From Delftia tsuruhatensis NBRC 16741 (GTDB lineage: Bacteria > Pseudomonadota > Gammaproteobacteria > Burkholderiales > Burkholderiaceae_C): 64,000 nucleotides of DNA. The notes below the pieces were generated by a model. The model did not search any database and had not been told where the DNA came from. It saw only the letters and a program-made list of their open reading frames with translations. A program made the translations under genes and the position numbers. Location: the NCBI RefSeq assembly GCF_001571325.1, contig NZ_BCTO01000019.1, forward strand, positions 186,001 through 250,000, written 5' to 3'. Below, one piece after another: positions 16,470-24,669 of this stretch (its first letter is position 1; the number at the start of each line of letters is the position of its first letter).

Positions 16470-17247
16470 GAGCGCGCTCCCATCGCCATGTACCTGCGCC
16501 ACGGCGCCGTACCGGGCGCTGCGGGCCTGTCAGGGATGCCTGGCCGTCGTGCAACAGAAACTGCAACACCTGCAACCCGTGCGGTAAATGCTGCAAATGC
16601 GGCGCGTGGTCCGGTTCCGGCTGCGCGGCGTCCATGCCGGGCTGCCTGCTCAACTGGAAACCGGACTCCCCGGGTACTGCCCATTGCACCAAGACCGCCC
16701 AGGCGAATACCACCTGGGGCTCTGTGTGGAAGCCGTCATACGGAGCAGGCAGTGGCGCGTCATAGCAGACCAGCATGACTTGCGGCGCGCCTTCGTGCAG
16801 CAAGCCCAATGCTTCGACCATGCCCGCTTCCGGCGCGCAATCGGTGGACGCCACGCACAAGGCATTGGCACGCATGCCTCGCAAAATGGAATGCTGGGCG
16901 CCAATGCCGTTATGCACCGCCAGGCCGAATGCCGTGGGAGACAAAGCCTGCCCCAGGGCCTGCGTTTGCAGCAAGTCAAGGGACTTTTCGGCATCGCCGT
17001 AGCGCGAAGCCCAGACCACGGGCAAATCGGCCACTGCAGCCTGCGCCAGAACGGCGTCGGCAGGGATGACTACGCATCGCGCCAATCGCCCGAAGCGCCT
17101 GCGGACGATGGGTGAAACATGGGCAAGATCCGGATGCACCTGCCCTTGCGGCAGGATGGGTTGACGTGCCCACTGCCGCCACTGGGCAGGCTCCTGCAGT
17201 CCAGGCGCGAGCGCCGACCACGCCCGAATCGCAAAAACGTGGCGCAC
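16462..17247 (-). CDS. Beta-ketoacyl synthase chain-length-factor-like protein, first gene of the APE operon (GTG start)
   Basis: This 261-residue protein resembles the truncated ketosynthase-N-domain family (Ketoacyl-synt_2) found at the head of APE clusters, with VVWASRYGDAEKSLDLL and LSPTAFGLAVHNGIGAQ. There is no TACSS cysteine motif, so it is not a catalytic synthase and likely acts as a chain-length or partner subunit. The start is assigned to a GTG at 17245-17247 because GAGGGAG lies six bases upstream, an excellent ribosome-binding site. An ATG twelve codons upstream is possible but would overlap that site. Confidence 0.82.
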   Translation of the reverse strand: MRHVFAIRAWSALAPGLQEPAQWRQWARQPILPQGQVHPDLAHVSPIVRRRFGRLARCVVIPADAVLAQAAVADLPVVWASRYGDAEKSLDLLQTQALGQALSPTAFGLAVHNGIGAQHSILRGMRANALCVASTDCAPEAGMVEALGLLHEGAPQVMLVCYDAPLPAPYDGFHTEPQVVFAWAVLVQWAVPGESGFQLSRQPGMDAAQPEPDHAPHLQHLPHGLQVLQFLLHDGQASLTGPQRPVRRRGAGTWRWERAHG

Positions 17248-17332
17248 GCAAATCTCCCTCTGATGCCGATGTTTGAATTTCACGCCCGATCGCTACCGGC
17301 CGTTGTTCTGACAAAAAACCGATGCATCTTAA

Positions 17333-17356
17333 CTATTGAAACAAAAAATTCAATAG
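17333..17356 (-). promoter_or_regulatory. AT-rich perfect inverted repeat upstream of the APE operon
   Basis: CTATTGAA and TTCAATAG form a perfect 8+8 inverted repeat with an 8-base spacer, 86 bases upstream of the GTG start of the first APE gene. It sits in an AT-rich island (about 17310-17385) unlike the surrounding DNA. Position and symmetry suggest an operator or part of the operon promoter; the spacer run makes a LysR- or other dimer-binding site plausible. No terminator-like U-run follows in the operon direction. Confidence 0.45.
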
Positions 17357-17735
17357 CATCTATTTTCAACATCTGTTACTTAAGTGCTACTGGCGACAGC
17401 GGGCGCAGCGTCGGTCCCATGGGTACGACGGCATCGTGGCCGACGGCTCTCCTGCCCAATGCGCCGGCTGCTCCTGAGCTGCGGCGCGGCGCCAGTGCGG
17501 CACGCCCACGGCCAATGCCGATATGGCCGTCCAGCCGTCGGCCACGCAGGTGGGCACGCTGCAGGCGCTTGTGCCCGACCAGAAAGGGGCTCCGTCGCCC
17601 GTGGGGCGTACGCAGTGCAACAAGGGCCGGCCTCCCCTGTTCTAGGTACCCGCCAATACGGCTGGCGCGCGCAGCGCACGGGCCGAAGCCGGCCGGGCTG
17701 GAGCGAGCATGGACCGGGAGGAGAAGGCTCCCCCC
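17357..17735. other. Region without a confident gene; possible small coding fragment
   Basis: About 380 bases lie between the APE promoter island and the XRE regulator. A plus-strand frame at 17523-17645 encodes 40 residues, MAVQPSATQVGTLQALVPDQ followed by KGAPSPVG and RTQCNKGRPPLF, with good third-position GC; the same frame continues upstream past a TGA at 17475-17477. This may be the tail of a decayed gene. A minus-strand frame (17387-17623) also has high third-position GC. Neither matches a family I know. Confidence 0.3.
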
Positions 17736-18305
17736 TCAGGAAATCACATTCCGAATGAACCGCGTCACGCCTTCGTGCAGGTTCACGTAGGCGTAGTCCT
17801 GGGCGCTGCCGTAGATGGCGTAGTCGCCGGCCTCGATGGTCATGGGGCCTTCGCTCAGGTCCACCAGCAGGCGGCCTTCGACCACGACGATCATCTCGTG
17901 CCAGCCTTCCGGGTCGGGTTCGGCCTGGTAGCGTTCGCCGGGGCCCAGGGACCAGGACCACAGCTGGGCCTCGCGCGTGGCGGGCACGCTGCCCAGCAGC
18001 ATGGCCTGGCTTTCGGGCCGGGTGCCGCGCCAGGCCATGGCGTCCATGCGCAGGCGCTGCGCGGCCGGGTCGCTGACGATTTCTATGAAGCTGGCGCCCA
18101 GCGCATCGGCCAGCCGATCCAGGCTGGACAGGCTGATATTGGTGTCGCCGCCTTCCAGCTGCACGACCATGCGCCGGCTCAGGCCTGCGGCCTCGGCCAG
18201 GGCCGCCTGGCTCAGTCCCGCGCGCTGGCGCAGGCGGCGCAGGTTTTCGCTGACGAAAGCCAGGACATCGGAGCGCTCGCCAGCGCTGTGCAATATATTT
18301 CTCAT
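17736..18305 (-). CDS. XRE-type regulator with C-terminal cupin domain
   Basis: The 189-residue protein has an N-terminal helix-turn-helix (ENLRRLRQRAGLSQAALAEA to NISLSSLDRLADALG, residues about 20-70). The C-terminal cupin is seen in GERYQAEPDPEGWHEMIVVV and EGPMTIEAGDYAIYG. Such two-domain regulators sense a small molecule and usually control a neighbouring gene, here the divergent EamA transporter. The ATG at 18303-18305 gives a compact N-terminus; an in-frame ATG at 18335 would overlap the transporter gene. No clear ribosome-binding site precedes either start, so translation may be leaderless. Confidence 0.87.
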   Translation of the reverse strand: MRNILHSAGERSDVLAFVSENLRRLRQRAGLSQAALAEAAGLSRRMVVQLEGGDTNISLSSLDRLADALGASFIEIVSDPAAQRLRMDAMAWRGTRPESQAMLLGSVPATREAQLWSWSLGPGERYQAEPDPEGWHEMIVVVEGRLLVDLSEGPMTIEAGDYAIYGSAQDYAYVNLHEGVTRFIRNVIS

Positions 18306-18329
18306 ATGATCTGCGCAATATGTTGCACA
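18287..18329. promoter_or_regulatory. Interrupted inverted repeat between the XRE-cupin and EamA genes
   Basis: TGTGCAATAT (18287-18296) is mirrored by ATATgTTGCACA (18318-18329) with one extra base. The arms are 21 bases apart, that is, on the same face of the helix, and cover both start codons. Only 14 bases separate the divergent coding regions, so a dimeric regulator here would block both genes. The XRE-cupin protein is the obvious candidate binder. Confidence 0.5.
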
Positions 18330-19231
18330 CGTCATCTTCTCACAGTTCGCGCACGCCGCTGCTCAGCCGGCAGGAGCTGGCCCTGATCGCCGTCACCATG
18401 GTCTGGGGCGGCACTTTTCTCGTGGTCCATCTGGCCATGCAGCACAGCGGGCCGCTGTTCTTTGTGGGCCTGCGCTTCGTCACGGCGGGTCTGATCGGGC
18501 TGCTGGTGTTCCGCAAGGTCATGGCCGGGCTCACGCGCACCGAGCTGGTCGCAGGCACGGCCATCGGCGCCAGCATCTTTCTGGGCTATGGCCTGCAGAC
18601 CTTCGGCCTGCAGACCATCAGCAGCAGCAAGTCGGCGTTTCTGACCGCCTTGTATGTGCCCATCGTGCCCCTGCTGCAATGGCTGGTGATGGGCAAGCCG
18701 CCGCGATTGATGAGCTGGATAGGCATCGGCCTGGCCTTCACGGGCCTGATGCTGGTGGCGGGGCCCGAGTCCGGGGGAATGGAGTTGAACGTGGGCGAGA
18801 TGGCGACCATGCTGAGCACGCTGGCGATTGCGGCCGAGGTGCTCCTGATCGGGCATTTCGCGGGCAAGGTCGATGCGCGGCGCGTGACCACGGTGCAGTT
18901 GCTGGCGGCCGGCACCATGGCGCTGCTGGCCATGCCCGTGGCTGGCGAGTCGGTGCCGGATTTCTCGTGGATCTGGCTGACGGCCGCCGTGGCCATGGCC
19001 TGCGCCAGCATCCTGATCCAGCTGACCATGAACTGGGCCCAGAAGTCCCTGTCGCCCACGCGCGCCACCGTGATCTATGCCAGCGAGCCGGTCTGGGCCG
19101 GCATCGTGGGGCGCATGGCAGGCGACCGGCTGCCGGGGCTGGCCATCCTGGGGGCAGTGCTGATCGTGGGCGGGGTGCTGGTCAGCGAGCTGAAATGGAG
19201 CCGGCGCAAGGCTGGAGCATCCACGGCTTGA
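18320..19231 (+). CDS. EamA/DMT-family transporter
   Basis: The 303-residue protein has ten predicted membrane helices in two EamA repeats; the first begins ALIAVTMVWGGTFLVVHLAM and the second near ATMLSTLAIAAEVLLIGHFA. The conserved ASEPVWAGIVGRM segment near residue 255 is typical of drug/metabolite exporters such as YdcZ/RhtA relatives. The substrate is unknown. It diverges from the XRE-cupin regulator with a 14-base gap, suggesting that the regulator controls it. The annotated ATG lacks a leader ribosome-binding site. Confidence 0.88.
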   Translation: MLHTSSSHSSRTPLLSRQELALIAVTMVWGGTFLVVHLAMQHSGPLFFVGLRFVTAGLIGLLVFRKVMAGLTRTELVAGTAIGASIFLGYGLQTFGLQTISSSKSAFLTALYVPIVPLLQWLVMGKPPRLMSWIGIGLAFTGLMLVAGPESGGMELNVGEMATMLSTLAIAAEVLLIGHFAGKVDARRVTTVQLLAAGTMALLAMPVAGESVPDFSWIWLTAAVAMACASILIQLTMNWAQKSLSPTRATVIYASEPVWAGIVGRMAGDRLPGLAILGAVLIVGGVLVSELKWSRRKAGASTA

Positions 19232-19381
19232 GAGGGACGGGGGCGACATCCGTGGTGCTGTCCCGGTGCTGCCTTGATGCGACCTTGATGGCGTTGTGCG
19301 CAAACACAATCCGCCCTTGAGGCAGCCGTCCCTAGAGTCAAGGCCTCACAACAAATGGCTTCCCGATGAAGCCGCGCCGCC

Positions 19382-20113
19382 ATGAGACCTGTCGCCATCC
19401 TCCAGCACGAATCCACCCAGGGCCCCGGCGTTCTGCGTGAACACCTGGAGCAGCAGTGCATTCCCTACCGAATGTTGCAGCCCGCCCTCGATGGAAGAGC
19501 CCCTGTGCATGCCGCCGACTACAGCGGCATCGTGGTGCTGGGCAGCAACCATTGCGTCAACGAGGGCCTGCCTTGGATGGAGGATGAACAGTCCCTGCTG
19601 GCCGACGCGCTGCGGCATGACGTTCCCGTGCTCGGCCACTGCTTCGGCGCACAGATGCTGGCGCGCGCCATGGGCGCCAGGGTCTGGCGCAACCCCTGCC
19701 CCAACATTGGCTGGAGCCGCATCTGGGTGACGGCCGCCGCCCAGCAGCTCATGGACCTGCCGCGCGAGGCCACGATCTTCCATTGGCACTACGACACCTT
19801 CGAGATCCCGCGCGGCGCCGTGCGCACCATGTACGGCAGCCATTGCCTGAACAAGGGTTTTCGACATGGCCGGCACTGGGCCTTCCAGGGCCACATGGAA
19901 GTGACCGCCGCCAGCGTGGCTGCCTGGTGCGCCGAAGGCCATGACGAGCTGCTGCGCGCACGCGGCCCCGCGGCGCAGACCGAGAGCGAGATCCTGCGCC
20001 ACCTGGACCTGCGCATTCCCGTGCTGCACGCCCTGGCCCACCGCACCTACCGGGCCTGGACGTCACAGCTGCAGCGGCCCGTGGTCGTGCCCCTGAGCGC
20101 GGCCAGCCGGTAA
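19382..20113 (+). CDS. Class I glutamine amidotransferase-like protein
   Basis: The 243-residue protein contains PVLGHCFGAQMLARAMG near residues 80-96, with the nucleophile cysteine of class I amidotransferases, and the GFRHGRHWAFQGHMEVT segment near residue 165, which supplies the catalytic histidine and glutamate (HME instead of the usual HPE). It is a stand-alone GuaA-like domain without synthetase. Such proteins often hydrolyse gamma-glutamyl compounds or serve unknown amide chemistry. It is monocistronic, between the transporter and the sugar operon. Confidence 0.82.
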   Translation: MRPVAILQHESTQGPGVLREHLEQQCIPYRMLQPALDGRAPVHAADYSGIVVLGSNHCVNEGLPWMEDEQSLLADALRHDVPVLGHCFGAQMLARAMGARVWRNPCPNIGWSRIWVTAAAQQLMDLPREATIFHWHYDTFEIPRGAVRTMYGSHCLNKGFRHGRHWAFQGHMEVTAASVAAWCAEGHDELLRARGPAAQTESEILRHLDLRIPVLHALAHRTYRAWTSQLQRPVVVPLSAASR

Positions 20114-20183
20114 ACCTTCCAGGCCAGGCAATCCCTGGTGAATACCCTGGGTGCGCTTGACGCAGCTTTTGCGTGCAGGGAAA

Positions 20184-20219
20184 CTTTCGATACGAAATAG
20201 AAAACTTTCGAATCGAAAG
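20184..20219 (+). promoter_or_regulatory. Two palindromic operators upstream of the DeoR-type regulator
   Basis: CTTTCGAATCGAAAG (20205-20219) is a perfect palindrome around one central base, and CTTTCGATACGAAAT (20184-20198) is a near copy. Their centres are 21 bases apart, two helical turns, and the downstream one ends 5 bases before the regulator ATG. This layout fits cooperative autoregulation by the DeoR-type protein encoded next, controlling the whole sugar operon. Confidence 0.7.
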
Positions 20220-20224
20220 AATCC

Positions 20225-21034
20225 ATGCAGGAACAAGGCAACAGTTCACTCAAGCGCAGGCTGCAGATCGTGGAGCTGGCGCGCAAGACCGACGAGGTGC
20301 GGGTCGAGGCGCTGAGCGTGCTCTTCGGCGTCTCCACCGTCACCATCCGCAACGACCTGCACTACCTGGAGCAGCAGGGCTATGTGGTGCGCGCCTTCGG
20401 CAAGGCGCGCTACAACCCGGCCCTGCTCAAGACGGCGGCCGAGCTGCCTGGCGCCCACGCCGCCGCACAAGGCCCGGCACAGGCCCAGGTGGCCCAGGGC
20501 GCCCTGGGCTGGATCGAGGACGACGCCTCGGTCTTCCTGGGCAGCGGACGCATCACCCACCGCGTGCTGCCGCTGCTGGCCAGCCGCCAGGGCATTGCGC
20601 TGACGCTGCACGACCTGTCCATGGTGGCGACGGCACGTCAGTTTCTCGATTGCGCCATCCACGTCACGGGCGGCTCGCTGGCCGGCGACGAGCCCTGCCT
20701 CATCGGCCCCGGCGCTGAAACGGGCCTGCGCGGCCGGCCGCTGGACATCTGCCTTTTCGAGATCTGTGGCATCGACGAGCGCAACCGCCTGCTGTGCCGC
20801 GACCCGGGCGCCGCACGGCTGTACGCGGCAGCCGTGGAGCACAGCGCCAAGGCCGTGGCGCTGGCACTGGATCTGGACAGCACCTCGGGCGGACACCCGG
20901 TCTGCGACATCGCTCAACTCGACGGCCTGTGCGCACACCAGGACATGGAGCCCGGCGCCTTCGATCTGCTGGCACACCACCGGCTGCAGGCCACCCACAA
21001 GGCCGAGGGCCGCATCGAGTTCGCCAGAAGCTGA
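20225..21034 (+). CDS. DeoR-family regulator of the sugar operon
   Basis: The 269-residue protein has an N-terminal helix-turn-helix, RLQIVELARKTDEVRVEALS then LFGVSTVTIRNDLHYLEQQG (residues about 10-50), the classical DeoR signature. The C-terminal part (FLGSGRITHRVLPLLASRQG, IHVTGGSL) is the DeoR effector domain that senses a phosphorylated sugar. The five following plus-strand genes form a sugar uptake and catabolism operon, and paired palindromes precede this gene, so it most likely represses its own operon until a sugar phosphate accumulates. Confidence 0.88.
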   Translation: MQEQGNSSLKRRLQIVELARKTDEVRVEALSVLFGVSTVTIRNDLHYLEQQGYVVRAFGKARYNPALLKTAAELPGAHAAAQGPAQAQVAQGALGWIEDDASVFLGSGRITHRVLPLLASRQGIALTLHDLSMVATARQFLDCAIHVTGGSLAGDEPCLIGPGAETGLRGRPLDICLFEICGIDERNRLLCRDPGAARLYAAAVEHSAKAVALALDLDSTSGGHPVCDIAQLDGLCAHQDMEPGAFDLLAHHRLQATHKAEGRIEFARS

Positions 21035-21068
21035 GTTTTTCCACAACGACAGAGGGAGGGAGACCGCC

Positions 21069-21989
21069 ATGGACCGCAACACGTTTCTCCGGCGCATGCT
21101 GGCCGGCGCATTCACATTCGGCCTGCCGGCCAGCCCGGCGCTTGCACAGCCGGGCCCCGGCCCCGCGCGCACCATCGGTGTGTCCCTGCTCACGCAGCAG
21201 CACCCGTTCTACCTGGAGCTGGCCCAGGCCATGCAGCAGGAAGCCGCGCGGCAGGGGCTGAAGCTGGACCTGAGCATTGCCAACCAGGACCTGGGCAAGC
21301 AGATCTCCGATGTGGAGGACTTCGTCAGCAAGAAGGTCGATGCCATCATCCTGTCGCCCGTGGATTCACGCGGCGTCAAGGCCGCCGTGCTCAAGGCCGC
21401 CGCCGCCCGCATACCCGTGATCACCGTGGACATTGCGGCCAGCGGGGTGGAAGTGGCCTCGCACGTGGCCACCGACAACCGCGCCGGCGGCGTGCTCGCC
21501 GGCCAGCTCATGGCCCGCGCCACGGGTGGCAAGGGCCAGATCGGGGTGCTGCACTACCCGTCCATACAGTCCGTGGTCGATCGCGTGGAGGGCTTCAAGT
21601 CGGCCATCGCGGCCTTCCCCGGCATGAAGATCGTCTCGGTACAACCCGGCATCACACGCGCCGAGGCCCTGTCCGCATCGCAGAACATGCTGCAGGCCCA
21701 CCCCGACCTGGCAGGCATCTTCGGTTTTGGCGACGATGCGGCCCTGGCCGCGCTGGCCAGCGTCAAGGCTGCCAGAAAGCTGGAGCAGGTGAAGATCGTG
21801 GGCTTTGACGGCATGGCCGAGGCGCGCGCGGCCGTGGACCGGGAGCCGGCCTTCGTGGGCGTGATCCGCCAGTACCCCGACCAGCTGGGACTGCAAGCCG
21901 TGGCCATTGCCGCGCAGCTGCTGCAGGGCAAGCCGGTGGAAAAATTCCACCCCGTGCCGCCCGGCGTGTACACGGCTGCCACCAGGTAA
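21069..21989 (+). CDS. Sugar ABC transporter periplasmic binding protein (RbsB type)
   Basis: The 306-residue protein has a signal peptide ending near PASPALA. The mature sequence follows the type 1 periplasmic binding fold of ribose/galactose binders: GVSLLTQQHPFYLELAQAMQ, VDAIILSPVDSRGVKAAV, IPVITVDIAASG and VGVIRQYPDQLG. It captures a sugar or polyol and delivers it to the permease two genes downstream. The ATG at 21069 was chosen because it gives the signal peptide and has GGAGGGAG upstream. Confidence 0.92.
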   Translation: MDRNTFLRRMLAGAFTFGLPASPALAQPGPGPARTIGVSLLTQQHPFYLELAQAMQQEAARQGLKLDLSIANQDLGKQISDVEDFVSKKVDAIILSPVDSRGVKAAVLKAAAARIPVITVDIAASGVEVASHVATDNRAGGVLAGQLMARATGGKGQIGVLHYPSIQSVVDRVEGFKSAIAAFPGMKIVSVQPGITRAEALSASQNMLQAHPDLAGIFGFGDDAALAALASVKAARKLEQVKIVGFDGMAEARAAVDREPAFVGVIRQYPDQLGLQAVAIAAQLLQGKPVEKFHPVPPGVYTAATR

Positions 21990-22009
21990 ATGGACCTGCG
22001 GAGCTCGCC

Positions 22010-23566
22010 ATGCCAGGCCCCACTGCACACAGCCACCCAGGCCGTGCCATGCTCGACGCCGTTGCGCCGCCCCCCATGCTCGAAGCCCGGGCGCTGGCCA
22101 AATCCTTCGGCGCCGTGCAGGCGCTCAAAGGCGTTTCCTTCCGCCTGCGCGCAGGCACGGTGCACACGCTGCTGGGCGAGAACGGGGCCGGCAAATCCAC
22201 CCTGCTCAAGATCCTGGCCGGCGTACACCGGCCCGATGGCGGCCAGCTGCTGATCGAGGGCACCGGCACCGAGCTGGCCAGCCCCGCCGATGCGCAGCGC
22301 CACGGCATCGCCATCGTTCACCAGGAGCTGAGCCTGGCGCCCAACCTCAGCGTGGCGGACAACCTGTTTGCCGCGCGCCTCCCGCAGCGGGCCGGCTGCG
22401 TGGACCGCCGCGCACTGCGCCGCGACGCCGCCGCGCTACTGGCCCGACTGGGCATGGACCTGGACCCCAACGCGCAGGTGGCCGAACTGTCGCTGGCCCA
22501 GCGCCAACTGGTGGAGATCGCCAAGGCGCTGTGCCAGCCCGCGCGCATCGTCATCATGGACGAGCCCACGTCCTCGCTCAGCGACAGCGAGGCGCAGATT
22601 CTCTTCACCCTCATCGCCCGCCTCAAGGCCGAGGGGCGCGCCATCATCTATGTCTCGCACCGCATGGACGAGATCATGCGCATCTCGGACGAGATCACCG
22701 TCATGCGCGATGGCAGCTCCATTTGCACCCTGGCGCGGGACGAGACCGACATCGGGGCGCTGATCGCGCTCATGGTCGGACGCCAGATGCAGGACATCTA
22801 TCCGCCGCGCGGCCCCGCCCCTGACCGCAGCACGCGCGCCCTGCTCCAGGTGCGCGGCCTGGGCCTGGCCGGGCGCTTCGAAGGCATTGACTTCGAGGTC
22901 CACGCGGGCGAGATCGTGGGCTTCTTCGGGCTGGTGGGCTCGGGCCGGTCCGATGTCATGGATGCGCTGTTCGGCATGCACCGCTGCACGGGCAGCATCC
23001 TCATGCACGGCCGGCCGCTGCGCCTGCGCTCGCCGGCCGACGCCATTGGCCAGGGCATGGCCTTCGTGACCGAGAACCGCAAGGAGCAAGGCCTGGTGCT
23101 GGACCAGTCCGTGCAGCACAACATCTGCATGGTGCAGGTGCACAGCGGGCGCGGCGGCGCACTGCTCACCGACGAGGCCGCCGAGCAATCGCTGGCCCGC
23201 GCCTGCGTGCAGCGGCTGAAGATACGCGTTGCCGGCCTGCACCAGCCCGTGCGCCAGCTGTCGGGCGGCAACCAGCAAAAGATCGTGTTCGCCAAATGGC
23301 TGGCCATGCGGCCCCGGCTGCTGGTGCTGGACGAGCCCACGCGCGGCGTGGACGTGGGCGCGAAGTTCGAGATCTACGCCCTGATCCGCGAGCTGGCAGC
23401 GGCCGGCACCGCCGTCATCCTGGTGTCGTCGGAGCTGCCCGAGGCACTGGCCCTGAGCGACCGGCTGCTGGTCATGCGCAACAAGCGCCTGGTCCAGAGC
23501 ATGGACACCCTCCATCTGCGCCAGGAGACCGTGATGGCGCACGCCACCGGAGCAGGACTGCCATGA
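22010..23566 (+). CDS. Sugar ABC transporter ATPase (two nucleotide-binding domains)
   Basis: The 518-residue protein carries two ABC domains as in RbsA/MglA. The first has Walker A GENGAGKST, signature LSLAQRQ and Walker B IVIMDEPTSSLS. The second has a degenerate Walker A (GLVGSGRSD), signature LSGGNQQ and LLVLDEPTRGVDVG. Degeneration of the second P-loop is normal for this family. GGAG lies six bases upstream of the ATG. It powers import together with the permease, whose start overlaps its stop by four bases. Confidence 0.93.
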   Translation: MPGPTAHSHPGRAMLDAVAPPPMLEARALAKSFGAVQALKGVSFRLRAGTVHTLLGENGAGKSTLLKILAGVHRPDGGQLLIEGTGTELASPADAQRHGIAIVHQELSLAPNLSVADNLFAARLPQRAGCVDRRALRRDAAALLARLGMDLDPNAQVAELSLAQRQLVEIAKALCQPARIVIMDEPTSSLSDSEAQILFTLIARLKAEGRAIIYVSHRMDEIMRISDEITVMRDGSSICTLARDETDIGALIALMVGRQMQDIYPPRGPAPDRSTRALLQVRGLGLAGRFEGIDFEVHAGEIVGFFGLVGSGRSDVMDALFGMHRCTGSILMHGRPLRLRSPADAIGQGMAFVTENRKEQGLVLDQSVQHNICMVQVHSGRGGALLTDEAAEQSLARACVQRLKIRVAGLHQPVRQLSGGNQQKIVFAKWLAMRPRLLVLDEPTRGVDVGAKFEIYALIRELAAAGTAVILVSSELPEALALSDRLLVMRNKRLVQSMDTLHLRQETVMAHATGAGLP

Positions 23567-24609
23567 CCCCTTCCGAACTGAGCATCACCGCATCTGACTA
23601 CTCCAAGGCCTCCAACGCTTCCGACGCCGCCGAAAGCATCCCGAACCGCCAGGAAACATGGCGAGACGGCTTGCGAGGTGGCTGGCGATCGCTGCGGCGC
23701 CACGCCGGCACCCTCATGGGCCTGGCCGCCCTGGTGCTGCTGTTCTCCCTGCTGTCGCCGGCCTTTCTGACGGGCGGCAACCTGCGCAACGTGCTGCTGC
23801 AGGTGTCCATCATCGCCATCGTGGCCTTCGGCATGACCTATGTGCTGCTGCTGGGCGAGATCGATCTCTCGGTGGGATCGGTGGTCGCCCTGGCAGGCAG
23901 CGTGGCCGGCCTGATGCTGGGCCAGGGCCTGGCGCCCGCCCTGGTGCTGCCCGCCGTGCTGCTGTGCGGCCTGCTGCTGGGCGCGGTCAACGGCTCGCTG
24001 TCGGCGCTGCTGCATCTGCCGTCCTTCATCGTGACGGTGGCGACCATGGGCATCTTCCGGGGGCTGGCCTATATCGTCTCGGGCGGCATGCCGGCGCCGG
24101 TGGACAACGAGGCCTTTCTGTGGATCGGCAACGGCGAATGGCTGGGCATGCCCGTGCCCATCTGGATCCTGGCCGCACTGCTGGCCGCCAACCACTTCGT
24201 GCTGGCCCGTACCGTCTTCGGCCGCAAGACCTATCTGGCAGGCGGCAATGCCGAGGCGGCCATCTATGCAGGCATACGCGTGGGGCGGCTGAAGATCGCC
24301 ATCTTCATGCTGTCGGGGCTGATGGCGGCCGTGGGCGGCCTGCTGCTCACCTCGCGCCTGTACTCGGCCCAGCCCAACGCGGCCATGGGCTGGGAGCTGG
24401 ACGCCATTGCCGCCGCCGTGCTGGGCGGCACGCGCCTGGCCGGAGGCCACGGCTCCATCGTCGGCACGCTCATCGGCGCACTGATGATCGGCGTCATCAA
24501 CAACGGCATGAACCTGATGAGCGTGCCCTACTTCTATCAGCTCATCGTCAAGGGCAGCGTGATTCTGGTGGCCGTGTGCATCGATGTGCACAGCAGGCGC
24601 AGGCGCTGA
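23563..24609 (+). CDS. Sugar ABC transporter permease (RbsC type)
   Basis: The 348-residue protein has an extended hydrophilic N-terminus of about 55 residues, then eight to ten membrane helices. The family segment VAFGMTYVLLLGEIDLSVGS lies near residue 90, and ELDAIAAAVLGGTRLAGGHG near residue 270 matches the permease loop that contacts the ATPase. The gene is translationally coupled to the ATPase gene. Substrate specificity is set by the binding protein; a ketohexose or polyol is inferred from the kinase and KbaZ-like genes that follow. Confidence 0.92.
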   Translation: MTPSELSITASDYSKASNASDAAESIPNRQETWRDGLRGGWRSLRRHAGTLMGLAALVLLFSLLSPAFLTGGNLRNVLLQVSIIAIVAFGMTYVLLLGEIDLSVGSVVALAGSVAGLMLGQGLAPALVLPAVLLCGLLLGAVNGSLSALLHLPSFIVTVATMGIFRGLAYIVSGGMPAPVDNEAFLWIGNGEWLGMPVPIWILAALLAANHFVLARTVFGRKTYLAGGNAEAAIYAGIRVGRLKIAIFMLSGLMAAVGGLLLTSRLYSAQPNAAMGWELDAIAAAVLGGTRLAGGHGSIVGTLIGALMIGVINNGMNLMSVPYFYQLIVKGSVILVAVCIDVHSRRRR

Positions 24610-24669
24610 CGCATGGGCCGGCGGTGCCGCGAACGGCGCACGGGGTTTGATTCCAAAGGGAGGGAGAGC

